From Opisthocomus hoazin (Eukaryota; Chordata; Aves; Opisthocomiformes; Opisthocomidae): a stretch of DNA of 64,000 nucleotides. The DNA is taken from positions 19,447,537 to 19,511,536 of the forward strand of contig NC_134428.1 of assembly GCF_030867145.1 (NCBI RefSeq), read 5' to 3'. Positions within the stretch are counted from its first letter, which is position 1; the number at the start of each line of letters is the position of its first letter. The notes beneath the pieces were generated by a model. That model made no database searches. It was not told the origin of the DNA and saw nothing but the letters and a program-made list of their open reading frames with translations. Positions 18,335 to 31,047 of this stretch are shown in pieces. Both the position numbers and the translations under genes were made by a program.

Positions 18335-21300
18335 GACTGGGGGACAACTCGATTAGAGAATAGTGGGTTCCTGATAACTTTGTGGGCATGCTTAGAACAA
18401 TTTTTCCTGTCAGATTGTGCCAGGGGAGGTTTAGAGGAGATACTGGGATAGATATCTTCACTGAAAGGGTTGTCAAGCATTGGCACAGGCTGCCCAGGGA
18501 AGCGGCTGAGTCGCCATCCCTGGAGGTATTTAAAAGACTTGTAGATGTGGTGCTCAGGGACATGGTTTAGTGGTAGACTTGGCGGTGTTATGTTCATGGT
18601 TGGACTTGATGATCTTCAAGGTCTTTTCCAACCTAAATGATCCCGTGATTCTACAATACAAATGACATTATTACTTTGTAATGTTCTGGGGTCTTTAACG
18701 CTTGTGTTTTTGTTTAGGATTTTGGGGAGAAGGAGCTGCTTTCATTGACAATATTGTGCTCAGCTCTTTTTTTTTATTATTTTTTTAGAAACAAAAGCCC
18801 CAGGAACGTTGGAAATAACGTGTGACATCTCTGTACATCCCTGTGGCCCAAGAAGGGACAGACGCCTTAAGAAAGCTAGCCTAGAACACTGGAGAAAAGC
18901 ACCGGAGCGTTTAGATTCTTGGGTCACAATGCTGGGTGGTTCTAGAAGCTGGTCTTCTGCTGCGCAGTGCCCTGTAGCAAGGAGCTCGGCTCAGCTACGC
19001 AGCAGTGTTTCCTTCGAGTGTAAGTATGAGGCTTCTGCTTGAGGCTAAACTTCTGTTTTAGTACGTTTCTTTCCTACCGATTCCTCTGTTTAATCTGTTA
19101 GTGATTGCCTTGTGTTGCTGATTTGCCTTGATTGTAAGTTTTCCTGGGGGTTCTGAGAGAATCAAATGTCGAAGTGCGGAGTAGAGTTCCTGGGGTAATG
19201 ATGGGAAGCTTGTCTGCCTGTAAACTTGCCTCTGTAGGATAAACCAGAGAGAAAGGGATGAAAGACAAAACCATTTTTTGATTTGTTCAGAGTTAAAGAT
19301 TTGTAATGATTGAGAGATGAAGAAATCTTTTAAAAACACTTGTTTTTTTTTAAACTCCTGGTAGTTAAACTAGTGTAGCTAAAGTAGGGAGGTCTTGAAG
19401 TGTCTTCAAGTGGGGAAGTTGCTTCTGGGTTGGCGTGTATGAACGTGTGTCCTCATCTTCCCTCTTTCCCCATCCATGTTTCCGTTCTGCCCTCAGACGT
19501 GTGCACGTACTCACTCTTTTGTTTTAGATGTCTGCCTGCTGGAAATTCACAGTCCAGTGAGTAAACTTGATTTACTGGTGTGGTCAGCATCAGGACGCGT
19601 TGCACAGTCAAGTGAATGTGCCAGGCAAACGTATATGTGATGCAGCACCGTAGATTGTATAGATGTAATTCTCTGTTGTCATCTGTGCATAGAGTACTGT
19701 ATTTGAAGAATGGTAAACACGTAGCTTGTCTTTGCAAAGCCAAAGGAAAAGCTTTCTCTTGTTTGTGCGTAGCCAGAAGTGTGTTTCAACTTAACATACC
19801 TTCACCTGACAGTTTCAAATTCGTGGCACTGCAGTGTTTCCTGAGGGGGTTTTTGTCTGTGGCTGGCTGGTTTGTTTTTGCAAGGAGGTACAAGTATGCT
19901 TTTCTGGAACCTACTTTTTTCGTTGAAGAGGAGAATACTTTACGTAGACAATACTCCAGGTGTTGTGTAGGAGAAGATCAACAAATGACTATATCATAGA
20001 ATCATAGAATCGTACGTTGGAAAAGACCTCTAAGATCATCAAGTCCAACCGTCAATGACTATTTGTTTCCAGTCAGTGTGCCTGTGCCCTGGAGTTGTTT
20101 CAATCTCAGTAGAATGTGTTCGAAACTTTCAAATACCTGGCTCTTCAAACAGAATCTTAAAATACGGTAGTACCGAAGTAGTTACCAAGCAACAGAAACG
20201 GCATAAGCTTGTAATTAGCTGCTTTCAAGTCAGATGGGAGGTAAGAAAAGGTGCAGTTGTCATTCATATTTAGTTTGCTGCTCCCGTGGCAGAATGCTTT
20301 TCACTGTCTGTTACCCTACTACATTGACGTCTGAATGTATGGATCTGTTTCTGTTCATGTAGTGGACTGCAAAATGCATTCAATACCAATCATAAAGTGG
20401 CTTTTCTTTGCAGTATTAAAATCAGTGGGACTTTTAGTGGGACTTTTACTTGGAGTTCTTGTCAGATATCGTAGTTGATTGTGGCGCTTCCTTACTTTTG
20501 GGACCAATTTTTTTTTTTTCTCCCCCTTGAAGGTCTTGATGGTGAAGGCAACCCTAAATTTAACTATGGTTTCATTTTCTTTCCGAGTGCATTTTATTCC
20601 ATGGTGACTAGCGATGGCGATACTGATAGCAATGCACTAGAGGCTTTCGTACAAGCTTGGCACACTGCTTACCTATTAGGAAAAACAAGGTGTAGGGACA
20701 GCATACACCTTGTATGTTAGAAAGAAGAAGTCATATTGTTAATTGATTCCACTTTGGGGCAGTTGGTACACTTGACAGGTTGAAAAGCTGCCTTGAAAGG
20801 AAAGCAAGGTATGAGGTATTGGTGTGCAGAAGATTTGAATAAAGGGGTTTTAACATTTTATTTTTGTTCTAGTGAGAGTCAGTTTTTCCAGGAGTCTTCT
20901 AGAGGGATAGCATCTTCCCTGTGAGATGAGCGTTCGCTAGCTTGAATGACAGAGGCATCAAGAATCTGTGGAGTGCCCTTTATTCAGCAAAGGAAAATGA
21001 TTTGAGACACTTCAGTCACCAAGATGCTTTGCAAAATACTGGGTTGCTAGATCTACAGTCCCTCAGATGAAGCCAGACATATCTGCTAATCTAAAAATGT
21101 ATGCGTTGGCTGTGCTCACGCATTTCTCTGCTCTGCAAAGCATTCTTGGCCACAGTTGCATGTCCCTCTGCTTGGTTCCTTTGAACACGTGCCGCAGTAA
21201 TGACATTTCGCGCTACCACTTTTTGTCTTCTAGGGAGGGCAGCTTCTGGCATGTACAGGTTACTCAGAACTGGATGGTATCAACTTGCTACTCTGATGTC

Positions 21301-22547
21301 TTTTCTCAAGGTGTTTCTTCTAAAGAGGTGCGTATCCTTTGAGAAAAGTGTTTTGTGAGCAAATGATTTACCCAGTTATAAAACAATACAAGAGGAGAAA
21401 TGTGTTGTTTCATGTGAACTTTCCTCTTTCTTTCTCTAGATGCCTTCCAAAGACCTACAAGCTGTTCCTGTTTCTTCTGCCGCTCCTGTTTCCACTAGGT
21501 ACGTGAATCGCTTAGTTATACTACAGACCGGTGTATGCTTACTGCAGCCGTTCCAAGAGAGCGTTTTTAGTTGAGCTCTCGGTTTATGAAGAAGACGCAG
21601 AAGCAAAAAAGAGCAAGTTTGTTTGTGACTAGGGCAGCAATTCAAGCTTTCAAAGTACTGACAAGTCAGTAGCCTTCCCCTTGCCGTGAAAGGAATACCC
21701 TCAATTTAATTTCGTAGAGCTCTTTAGAAAGTGAGAGTGGGTGGGTAAATGCACTGAAGTCCTTTTTTCTTCACCTGCCTTGATAAGAATAGCAGTGAGG
21801 TCACAAAGAGCAGGTTGTGTACCGATTGCTTTGATTGTTGTTAATCTCCGTAAAAGTGGGGTTAGGTTCTTTGAGCAACTCATCCAAAGTCTTTCCCTTG
21901 CTCTGGACCATCCTTGAGTTGCTTAAAATACTGCTGTTTAGACTGGTTAGTTGACAGTATTCCAGGCCAGCTGTCTTCTTTGAAATAAACAAACTCAGTT
22001 TCGAACACTTGCTGAAAGTGGTGGGCTGTTTCTGAAAAGCAGGTTCATGTCTTCGCATGTCCTAAAAACTTTAGAAACTACTCTGGGGAGAAGATGAAGC
22101 TTTGCAGAAACTTACAGTCAGGATTGAAAATCCTCTGTACTAGGGAGAATAAGAAAGGAAGAACTTCCCTACCCTGTGTAGAAAGTGCTGCTACTTCTTG
22201 CTAAGACAGTGCAAAAACAAGCGTCATGTTTGTGAACTGCGAGATTGCCTAATATCTAACAAAAGTTGGAAGAAACTTGGGCTTCCGTGGAAACAATGTG
22301 GTATGTAGTACGTAGGGTACAGGGCAAGATATTTTCCATGGAGATAAAAAGCAGTTTTTTACATCTGCCTTCAGTGAGCATGGCCTGTCTTAATTGGTAA
22401 ATGAGATCTAGGTCCCAGGGACGCAGTAGTATGAGATTGAGGATATACCATGAGACATAAGCGCAAGCTGCCTGCCATACAACGGTGTGAGCGGTACTGA
22501 TGGATGTTCCCCAACGTGCTTGAGTGCTTGACTTCACAGTTTGACAG
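18335..22547 (+). repeat. 4.2-kb internal duplication in unit 2, left copy
   Basis: This 4213-bp segment is equivalent to unit-1 positions 6208-10420. It holds the short CR1 3' end, the unrecognised exon block, the antisense CR1 end, and the two SUN1 membrane exons. It repeats at 22549-26761. The left copy carries unit-1-like variants. Confidence 0.95.
18415..18655 (+). mobile_element. Short CR1 3' end, unit 2 left copy
   Basis: This is the same element as 6288-6528, inside the left copy of the 4.2-kb duplication. Confidence 0.87.
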
Positions 22548-25500
22548 TGACTGGGGGACAACTCGATTAGAGAATAGTGGGTTCCTGATAACTTTGTGGG
22601 CATGCTTAGAACAATTTTTCCTGTCAGATTGTGCCAGGGGAGGTTTAGAGGAGATACTGGGATAGGTATCTTCACTGAAAGGGTTGTCAAGCATTGGCAC
22701 AGGCTGCCCAGGGAAGCGGCTGAGTCGCCATCCCTGGAGGTATTTAAAAGACTTGTAGATGTGGTGCTCAGGGACATGGTTTAGTGGTAGACTTGGCGGT
22801 GTTATCTTCATGGTTGGACTTGATGATCTTCAAGGTCTTTTCCAACCTAAATGATCCCGTGATTCTACAATACAAATGACATTATTACTTTGTAATGTTC
22901 TGGGGTCTTTAACGCTTGTGTTTTTGTTTAGGATTTTGGGGAGAAGGAGCTGCTTTCATTGACAATATTGTGCTCAGCTCTTTTTTTTTATTATTTTTTT
23001 AGAAACAAAAGCCCCAGGAACGTTGGAAATAACGTGTGACATCTCTGTGCATCCCTGTGGCCCAAGAAGGGACAGACGCCTTAAGAAAGCTAGCCTAGAA
23101 CACTGGAGAAAAGCACCGGAGCGTTTAGATTCTTGGGTCACAATGCTGGGTGGTTCTAGAAGCTGGTCTTCTGCTGCGCAGTGCCCTGTAGCAAGGAGCT
23201 CGGCTCAGCTACGCAGCAGTGTTTCCTTCGAGTGTAAGTATGAGGCTTCTGCTTGAGGCTAAACTTCTGTTTTAGTACGTTTCTTTCCTGCCGATTCCTC
23301 TGTTTAATCTGTTAGTGATTGCCTTGTGTTGCTGATTTGCCTTGATTGTAAGTTTTCCTGGGGGTTCTGAGAGAATCAAATGTCGAAGTGCGGAGTAGAG
23401 TTCCTGGGGTAATGATGGGAAGCTTGTCTGCCTGTAAACTTGCCTCTGTAGGATAAACCAGAGAGAAAGGGATGAAAGACAAAACCATTTTTTGATTTGT
23501 TCAGAGTTAAAGGTTTGTAATAATTGAGAGATGAAGAAATCTTTTAAAAACACTTGTTTTTTTTTAAACTCCTGGTAGTTAAACTAGTGTAGCTAAAGTA
23601 GGGAGGTCTTGAAGTGTCTTCAAGTGGGGAAGTTGCTTCTGGGTTGGCGTGTATGAACGTGTGTCCTCATCTTCCCTCTTTCCCCATCCATGTTTCCGTT
23701 CTGCCCTCAGACGTGTGCACGTACTCACTCTTTTGTTTTAGATGTCTGCCTGCTGGAAATTCACAGTCCAGTGAGTAAACTTGATTTACTGGTGTGGTCA
23801 GCATCAGGACGCGTTGCACAGTCAAGTGAATGTGCCAGGCAAACGTATATGTGATGCAGCACCGTAGATTGTATAGATGTAATTCTCTGTTGTCATCTGT
23901 GCATAGAGTACTGTATTTGAAGATTGGTAAACACGTAGCTTGTCTTTGCAAAGCCAAAGGAAAAGCTTTCTCTTGTTTGTGCGTAGCCAGAAGTGTGTTT
24001 CAACTTAACATACCTTCACCTGACAGTTTCAAATTCGTGGCACTGCAGTGTTTCCTGAGGGGGTTTTTGTCTGTGGCTGGCTGGTTTGTTTTTGCAAGGA
24101 GGTACAAGTATGCTTTTCTGGAACCTACTTTTTTCGTTGAAGAGGAGAATACTTTACGTAGACAATACTCCAGGTGTTGTGTAGGAGAAGATCAACAAAT
24201 GACTATATCATAGAATCATAGAATCGTACGTTGGAAAAGACCTCTAAGATCATCAAGTCCAACCGTCAATGACTATTTGTTTCCAGTCAGTGTGCCTGTG
24301 CCCTGGAGTTGTTTCAATCTCAGTAGAATGTGTTCGAAACTTTCAAATACCTGGCTCTTCAAACAGAATCTTAAAATACGGTAGTACCGAAGTAGTTACC
24401 AAGCAACAGAAACGGCATAAGCTTGTAATTAGCTGCTTTCAAGTCAGATGGGAGGTAAGAAAAGGTGCAGTTGTCATTCATATTTAGTTTGCTGCTCCCG
24501 TGGCAGAATGCTTTTCACTGTCTGTTACCCTACTACATTGACGTCTGAATGTATGGATCTGTTTCTGTTCATGTAGTGGACTGCAAAATGCATTCAATAC
24601 CAATCATAAAGTGGCTTTTCTTTGCAGTATTAAAATCAGTGGGACTTTTAGTGGGACTTTTACTTGGAGTTCTTGTCAGATATCGTAGTTGATTGTGGCG
24701 CTTCCTTACTTTTGGGACCAATTTTTTTTTTTTCTCCCCCTTGAAGGTCTTGATGGTGAAGGCAACCCTAAATTTAACTATGGTTTCATTTTCTTTCCGA
24801 GTGCATTTTATTCCATGGTGACTAGCGATGGCGATACTGATAGCAATGCACTAGAGGCTTTCGTACAAGCTTGGCACACTGCTTACCTATTAGGAAAAAC
24901 AAGGTGTAGGGACAGCATACACCTTGTATGTTAGAAAGAAGAAGTCATATTGTTAATTGATTCCACTTTGGGGCAGTTGGTACACTTGACAGGTTGAAAA
25001 GCTGCCTTGAAAGGAAAGCAAGGTATGAGGTATTGGTGTGCAGAAGATTTGAATAAAGGGGTTTTAACATTTTATTTTTGTTCTAGTGAGAGTCAGTTTT
25101 TCCAGGAGTCTTCTAGAGGGATAGCATCTTCCCTGTGAGATGAGCGTTCGCTAGCTTGAATGACAGAGGCATCAAGAATCTGTGGAGTGCCCTTTATTCA
25201 GCAAAGGAAAATGATTTGAGACACTTCAGTCACCAAGATGCTTTGCAAAATACTGGGTTGCTAGATCTACAGTCCCTCAGATGAAGCCAGACATATCTGC
25301 TAATCTAAAAATGTATGCGTTGGCTGTGCTCACGCATTTCTCTGCTCTGCAAAGCATTCTTGGCCACAGTTGCATGTCCCTCTGCTTGGTTCCTTTGAAC
25401 ACGTGCCGCAGTAATGACATTTCGCGCTACCACTTTTTGTCTTCTAGGGAGGGCAGCTTCTGGCATGTACAGGTTACTCAGAACTGGATGGTATCAACTT

Positions 25501-28500
25501 GCTACTCTGATGTCTTTTCTCAAGGTGTTTCTTCTAAAGAGGTGCGTATCCTTTGAGAAAAGTGTTTTGTGAGCAAATGATTTACCCAGTTATAAAACAA
25601 TACAAGAGGAGAAATGTGTTGTTTCATGTGAACTTTCCTCTCTCTTTCTCTAGATGCCTTCCAAAGACCTACAAGCTGTTCCTGTTTCTTCTGCCGCTCC
25701 TGTTTCCACTAGGTACGTGAATCGCTTAGTTATACTACAGACCGGTGTATGCTTACTGCAGCCGTTCCAAGAGAGCGTTTTTAGTTGAGCTCTCGGTTTA
25801 TGAAGAAGACGCAGAAGCAAAAAAGAGCAAGTTTGTTTGTGACTAGGGCAGCAATTCAAGCTTTCAAAGTACTGACAAGTCAGTAGCCTTCCCCTTGCCG
25901 TGAAAGGAATACCCTCAATTTAATTTCGTAGAGCTCTTTAGAAAGTGAGAGTGGGTGCGTAAATGCACTGAAGTCCTTTTTTCTTCACCTGCCTTGATAA
26001 GAATATCAGTGAGGTCACAAAGAGCAGGTTGTGTACCGATTGCTTTGATTGTTGTTAATCTCCGTAAAAGTGGGGTTAGGTTCTTTGAGCAACTCATCCA
26101 AAGTCTTTCCCTTGCTCTGGACCATCCTTGAGTTGCTTAAAATACTGCTGTTTAGACTGGTTAGTTGACAGTATTCCAGGCCAGCTGTCTTCTTTGAAAT
26201 AAACAAACTCAGTTTCGAACACTTGCTGAAAGTGGTGGGCTGTTTCTGAAAAGCAGGTTCATGTCTTCGCATGTCCTAAAAACTTTAGAAACTACTCTGG
26301 GGAGAAGATGAAGCTTTGCAGAAACTTACAGTCAGGATTGAAAATCCTCTCTACTAGGGAGAATAAGAAAGGAAGAACTTCCCTACCCTGTGTAGAAAGT
26401 GCTGCTACTTCTTGCTAAGACAGTGCAAAAACAAGCGTCATGTTTGTGAACTGCGAGATTGCCTAATATCTAACAAAAGTTGGAAGAAACTTGGGCTTCC
26501 GTGGAAACAATGTGGTATGTAGTACGTAGGGTACAGGGCAAGATATTTTCCATGGAGATAAAAAGCAGTTTTTTACATCTGCCTTCAGTGAGCATGGCCT
26601 GTCTTAATTGGTAAATGAGATCTAGGTCCCAGGGACGCAGTAGTATGAGATTGAGGATATACCATGAGACATAAGCGCAAGCTGCCTGCCATACAACGGT
26701 GTGAGCGGTACTGATGGATGTTCCCCAATGTGCTTGAGTGCTTGACTTCACAGTTTGACAGCTGGCTCATACTGATTTTTGTTTAGACTGGAGTAGTGTG
26801 CGCTGTGTGACGTCTAGCTTGCAAACTTAAGGTAGCTTGTGTCACGAAGTAGGAAGACGACCTGTAGATCTAAGCAGTCTTCAGGGGGAATTCTCTTGAA
26901 CACCCTTTTTGCCTTTTGTTTGTGATCTAGGTATATGGTTCTGGGGGTTTGATGGCTGCTTCTCACTATTACCTTTGTTGAACTGGATCAAAATTGATAG
27001 AATACAGAGAACAGAGGACTCTCTCCGTGTTCGTGAACCGCAGGCTGATTCTTTGCACTCTGTGCAACCTCCAGAGGTAAGGGAGAACAGTCTAGGGAAG
27101 AACTCTGGTATCTTGGAAGACTTCTTAACTGCCATGCCTTCAATATTTGGCAAGAACTACTTGACACACAAGGCTAATGTGAATAAATGTCTTGATCTTT
27201 ACATATATTAAAAAAATATTCTGTATACCTTAGGATTCCATCGACATCTTTGCTTCTGGTCGTGAAAGTGAGCTGGAAAAGCAAATGGCCTTTCTGTCTG
27301 AGAGATACCATCACCTTGATGAAAAATATAGCAAAGTGATGCTTCTACTCCAGAACCTTCAAGATCAGGTTGCCCAGAAAAGTGACAAAAGCGAAACATT
27401 GACGCTAATACGAAATATGATGGGTCAACATCCTCAAGATGTGAGACTGGAGCAAAAGGTAAGATAGTCAGTTGTTGGTGCTTTTGGGTGGTGATCGACG
27501 TATCCTGTTTTAGTAATGCAGATTGCTAGCCATTTGATTCAGGCTTGCGTCCAATTTTGTGAGCAAAAGTGATTTGCAGCCTTTTCTGCGGGATCTAGAG
27601 TTGCAGATCCTCCAGAAGATCGCTCTCCATATGTCTGTGACAAGCCAAAAGCTAACATCTGCAGTAGTAACAAAGGCTGTGACTAATGCAGGGGTTCGTG
27701 GAATCACAGAAGCGGTGAGTGAGTTGAAGTTCTCGCAAGTTCAACTAAAACCGTCAGGAGTCCTTTTCTAGGCATTTTTTGGAGCATCGCAGTCAATATA
27801 AACGTCAGTGACTTGAAGAGATGTTTAGAACATGAATTGAAATGGGGAGAACTACAGAAAATGCTTGATGAAGCGTACGCTTACAGCATTGCTTGTTGCC
27901 TGTTGCGAATGTTGTTTTTTTTTTTCCAAAGTATGCTATCTTGAAAATTGCAGAATTCCCAAAAAAACAGCTATACCAAAGCAATGCAGCTCAGGGTCTG
28001 GGGAAGGTGGGGGAAAGAATGCAACCTTTGAAGAAAGCACCAGTCAATATGCAGTATGAATTTGTATTTTAAGCCAAAAAACCATGCACTAAAAATGGCC
28101 TCTGTCTTGAGAGAGGCTTTCAAAGACTTGCGATGGAGTGCAGCATCTCAAAAAGATGCTTATTCTACATGTATACAGATGTGTATAGATCAATTACTTT
28201 ATCAGTTGATATTATTAAATTCTTCCCTTTCTCCCCTTCTGTGTGTATATCTGTAGCAAGTCCAGACTATTGTAAACAATGCCCTGAAACTTTTCTCTCA
28301 AGACAAGACTGGTATGGTGGATTTCGCCTTGGAATCTGGAGGTAAATAGTGGAGGAAACTCCACTTTCACGATTCGTGTTATTTTATAGTATCTACTAAA
28401 AATGTCGAAAGATCTGCTTGCGTGGGGTGTACGCACCACTGAACTCGCTAGGGAAAATGTGTATGTTTTAGCCCTCTGAGGTGAAAAACCTTGAACATGC

Positions 28501-30962
28501 TGAAAAGAACACTGTACTTGATAGAAGCATTGTATCCCCAGCCAATGACTAGACTTGAACAGTATCTTTACTAGTTGGTTTTGAGGAAAAGAACTGGTAT
28601 GTTCACGAAGCTTTGTACAAATCTCTGGCTGAAAAGTCTTCAGGAAGAAATGAGTAATTATTTCGGCTAACCTGATACCTCTTTTTTAAGGTGGCAGCAT
28701 TCTGAGTGCTCGCTGTTCTGAAACCTATGACAGCAAAACAGCAGTGATCAGCCTCTTTGGAATTCCTCTGTGGTACCTCTCTCAGCCTCCAAGGGCGGTG
28801 ATTCAGGTAATTAAAGGCCGAGTGAAGAAATTCAGCAATGTTATTTTGTGCTGAGGGGTTTGGATTGTTTCTTGGATGCTGGATGTTTCTGTCTGCAACA
28901 CACTGTGGGGCACGGGTCCTTTGAACGATGTTCCCAAGAGTGCCATTCTTCTGGTAGTTCCTGGGCACTGCTCAAGTCGTCTTCTAGCAAAACAAAGACC
29001 CTGCTAGGAGGCTTGGGTGGTACACTGGACTTCTGCAGAGTGTGAGCACTGGGAAGGTTCCTGTTGTGAAGTAGTCTCCAGGCGGATCTTCAAAACGCTG
29101 CTGGCTGTTTGGGTGGATGTGCTGTCTCCCTGAAGGATGCTACCAAATAGATTATATTCTGCCACTTACTCTCTAAGACTGTCCCTAATAATTCAGAATT
29201 CGCCACAACTCTTTCTGGCAAAATGCTTGTGGCTGCAGGTTTTGTTGTTGCTGTTGTGTTCCATCCTGTTCTCTCCCCTTTCCTCCTGTCTAGCCGGACG
29301 TGTATCCAGGAAACTGCTGGGCTTTCAAAGGATCACAGGGGTATCTCGTAGTTCGACTTTCAAGGAAGATCTATCCGACTGCCTTTACGTTGGAACACAT
29401 CCCAAAAGCACTTTCAGCAACAGGAGAGATCTCCAGTGCTCTGAGGAGCTTTGCAGTATATGTAAGTCTGTCTGTGAACTTCAGAGGATATTTGTATGCA
29501 TAAAGAATATTTGTGGCGCAGATCTTGGAAAATAAGGACTGAAGGGAGGACAGCTAAGGAGAGAAACTGCTTGCTTTTAAAATTGCTGTTTTTGTAATCA
29601 GCTTTGAGATTAGGAATAAGAAGTGTTGCAGCTAATTTTGAGGGAGCTGTTTCTTTTTTTCCTGCTTTATACAGTAGTAAATATTTTTGGAGGGAGGTGA
29701 CTGTTTTTGATTTGGTATCGTTCTTTCAGGCACTGGAACTGTTCCATCCTTCCACCACTCCTACTGCTTACCCTCTCCCTCCCCAGTGTTGGCTTTGCAT
29801 CTTGTCTGTGATGTGCCTTCAGTGTGTTTTAAATTGATTTTAACTAGCACCACAGCTGCTTAGGCAGGACTGCAGAACAGAAGACCACAGGCTACATCAG
29901 AGTGTAGCTGTGATCCCTGAGAACATTTGTCTAGCTCCATTAAATGCTGAAGCCGCCGTCTGCAAGCATCTGAATCTTGGCTTCCGTCTTGTTTGTGATG
30001 TTGCTGTTTTCTCATTCTTGTTTGTCCTGAGCAGTTTACATTGTCCACTGCGATCTTGGTTGTGCCATGGAAATGATGGGGTTTGACCATGAAAACAGCA
30101 ACATACAAACATAGCACAGCTCTTTGCAGTTCAGGAAAGTCAAATGCAGAGCTGTGGCTGAAGAAGCATGACGTTCCACGGGAAGTATTCTGACCTCGGT
30201 TTCAGAGACTTGCGTTGACAGGCAGTTAGGTAGGCATGCTTCTGGCTTTGGTTTGACTTGAAATGTGATGGAAGCAAACGTCTTTCTCCTGTTGTTGTAG
30301 GGTCTAGATAATGAATATCAAGAAGGCGGCAAGCTTCTAGGACAGTATGTCTACGACCAAGACGGAGAACCACTGCAGACCTTTCCAGTGATGGTAAGTC
30401 TGGATGAGAAGATTTCAAGTGTCAGAAGAAGCACACGCATATTTTCTAGGGTAGTGCACAATGAGCAGTGAAGGAAAAAGGCTTCATTCTCTGTTGGGCA
30501 CCGTAGAAACTGAGGTGGAAAGTAGCTACTGATCTGCCTCAAAACCTAAGGTTCGGATAGGTTAGAGGGGAGGAAAGTTTTGTGCCAGGTGGACACAAGT
30601 GGTGTGAAGATACCGAACGTATGAGGAGTCTGCTTCATGCTGCTTCTGACTCCCTTCACAAAAAAAACCCCAACAAACCGGTTGTAAGGCAAAGAAGGTT
30701 CTGTTCCAAGTGGCAGAAGGTTCCCAAGGCATCACTCAGTTGTTAATCAAAGTTGGTAGTTGCAGAAATGAAGGAAAGCGCCTTCAGTTGCACCTGTTTA
30801 TACTCCAAACCGAACTCTGGTTTGTGTGTTTGTTTTTTCCTTCTGCAGGAGAAAAGTGAAAACGCATTCCAAATAGTGGAACTGAGAGTGTTTTCTAACT
30901 GGGGACATCCGGAATATACCTGCCTTTATCGGTTCAGAGTGCATGGGAAACTTGCCGAATAA
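18789..30962 (+). CDS. SUN1: SUN1-like gene copy 2, with duplicated membrane exons
   Basis: Exons: 18789-19019, 21234-21327, 21440-21498, then again 23003-23233, 25448-25541 and 25654-25712, followed by 26931-27076, 27234-27458, 27543-27714, 28257-28341, 28691-28806, 29294-29461, 30301-30393 and 30849-30962. The 4.2-kb duplication repeats the block that enters and leaves in phase 1, so using both sets would keep the frame and predict two hydrophobic helices. The same phase break occurs before 27543. GET4 exon 1 is upstream at 17691. Confidence 0.68.
22549..26761 (+). repeat. 4.2-kb internal duplication in unit 2, right copy
   Basis: This is the second copy of the 4213-bp segment, starting one base after the breakpoint (an extra T at 22548). 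It carries several variants typical of units 3-5, such as CTCTCTTTCTCTAG before the membrane exon, so it is not a simple copy of its left neighbour. Confidence 0.95.
22629..22869 (+). mobile_element. Short CR1 3' end, unit 2 right copy
   Basis: This is the same element in the right copy of the duplication, with GATAGGTATC for GATAGATATC and TTATCTTCATGG for TTATGTTCATGG. It begins about 80 bp after the breakpoint. Confidence 0.87.
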
Positions 30963-31047
30963 TCTCCAGCACTTCAGCTTGGACTGGTTTTACGGTTGTG
31001 CATTTTGTTCTCGATTTTTGTATATGCCGGAAAGCCTAGAAGACTGG

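Larger units (their letters stand above)
12128..28468 (+). repeat. Tandem array unit 2 (16,341 bp, enlarged mosaic)
   Basis: This unit has the same layout as unit 1 (offset +12127) up to 22547. The sequence then jumps back to the equivalent of unit-1 position 6208 and reads through to 28468 (offset +16341). The left part carries type A markers. The part after the jump carries markers of units 3-5, for example AATGTG for AACGTG near 26728 and CCTTTG for CTTTTG near 28025. The unit therefore looks like a type A unit joined to a type B-like unit. Confidence 0.95.
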
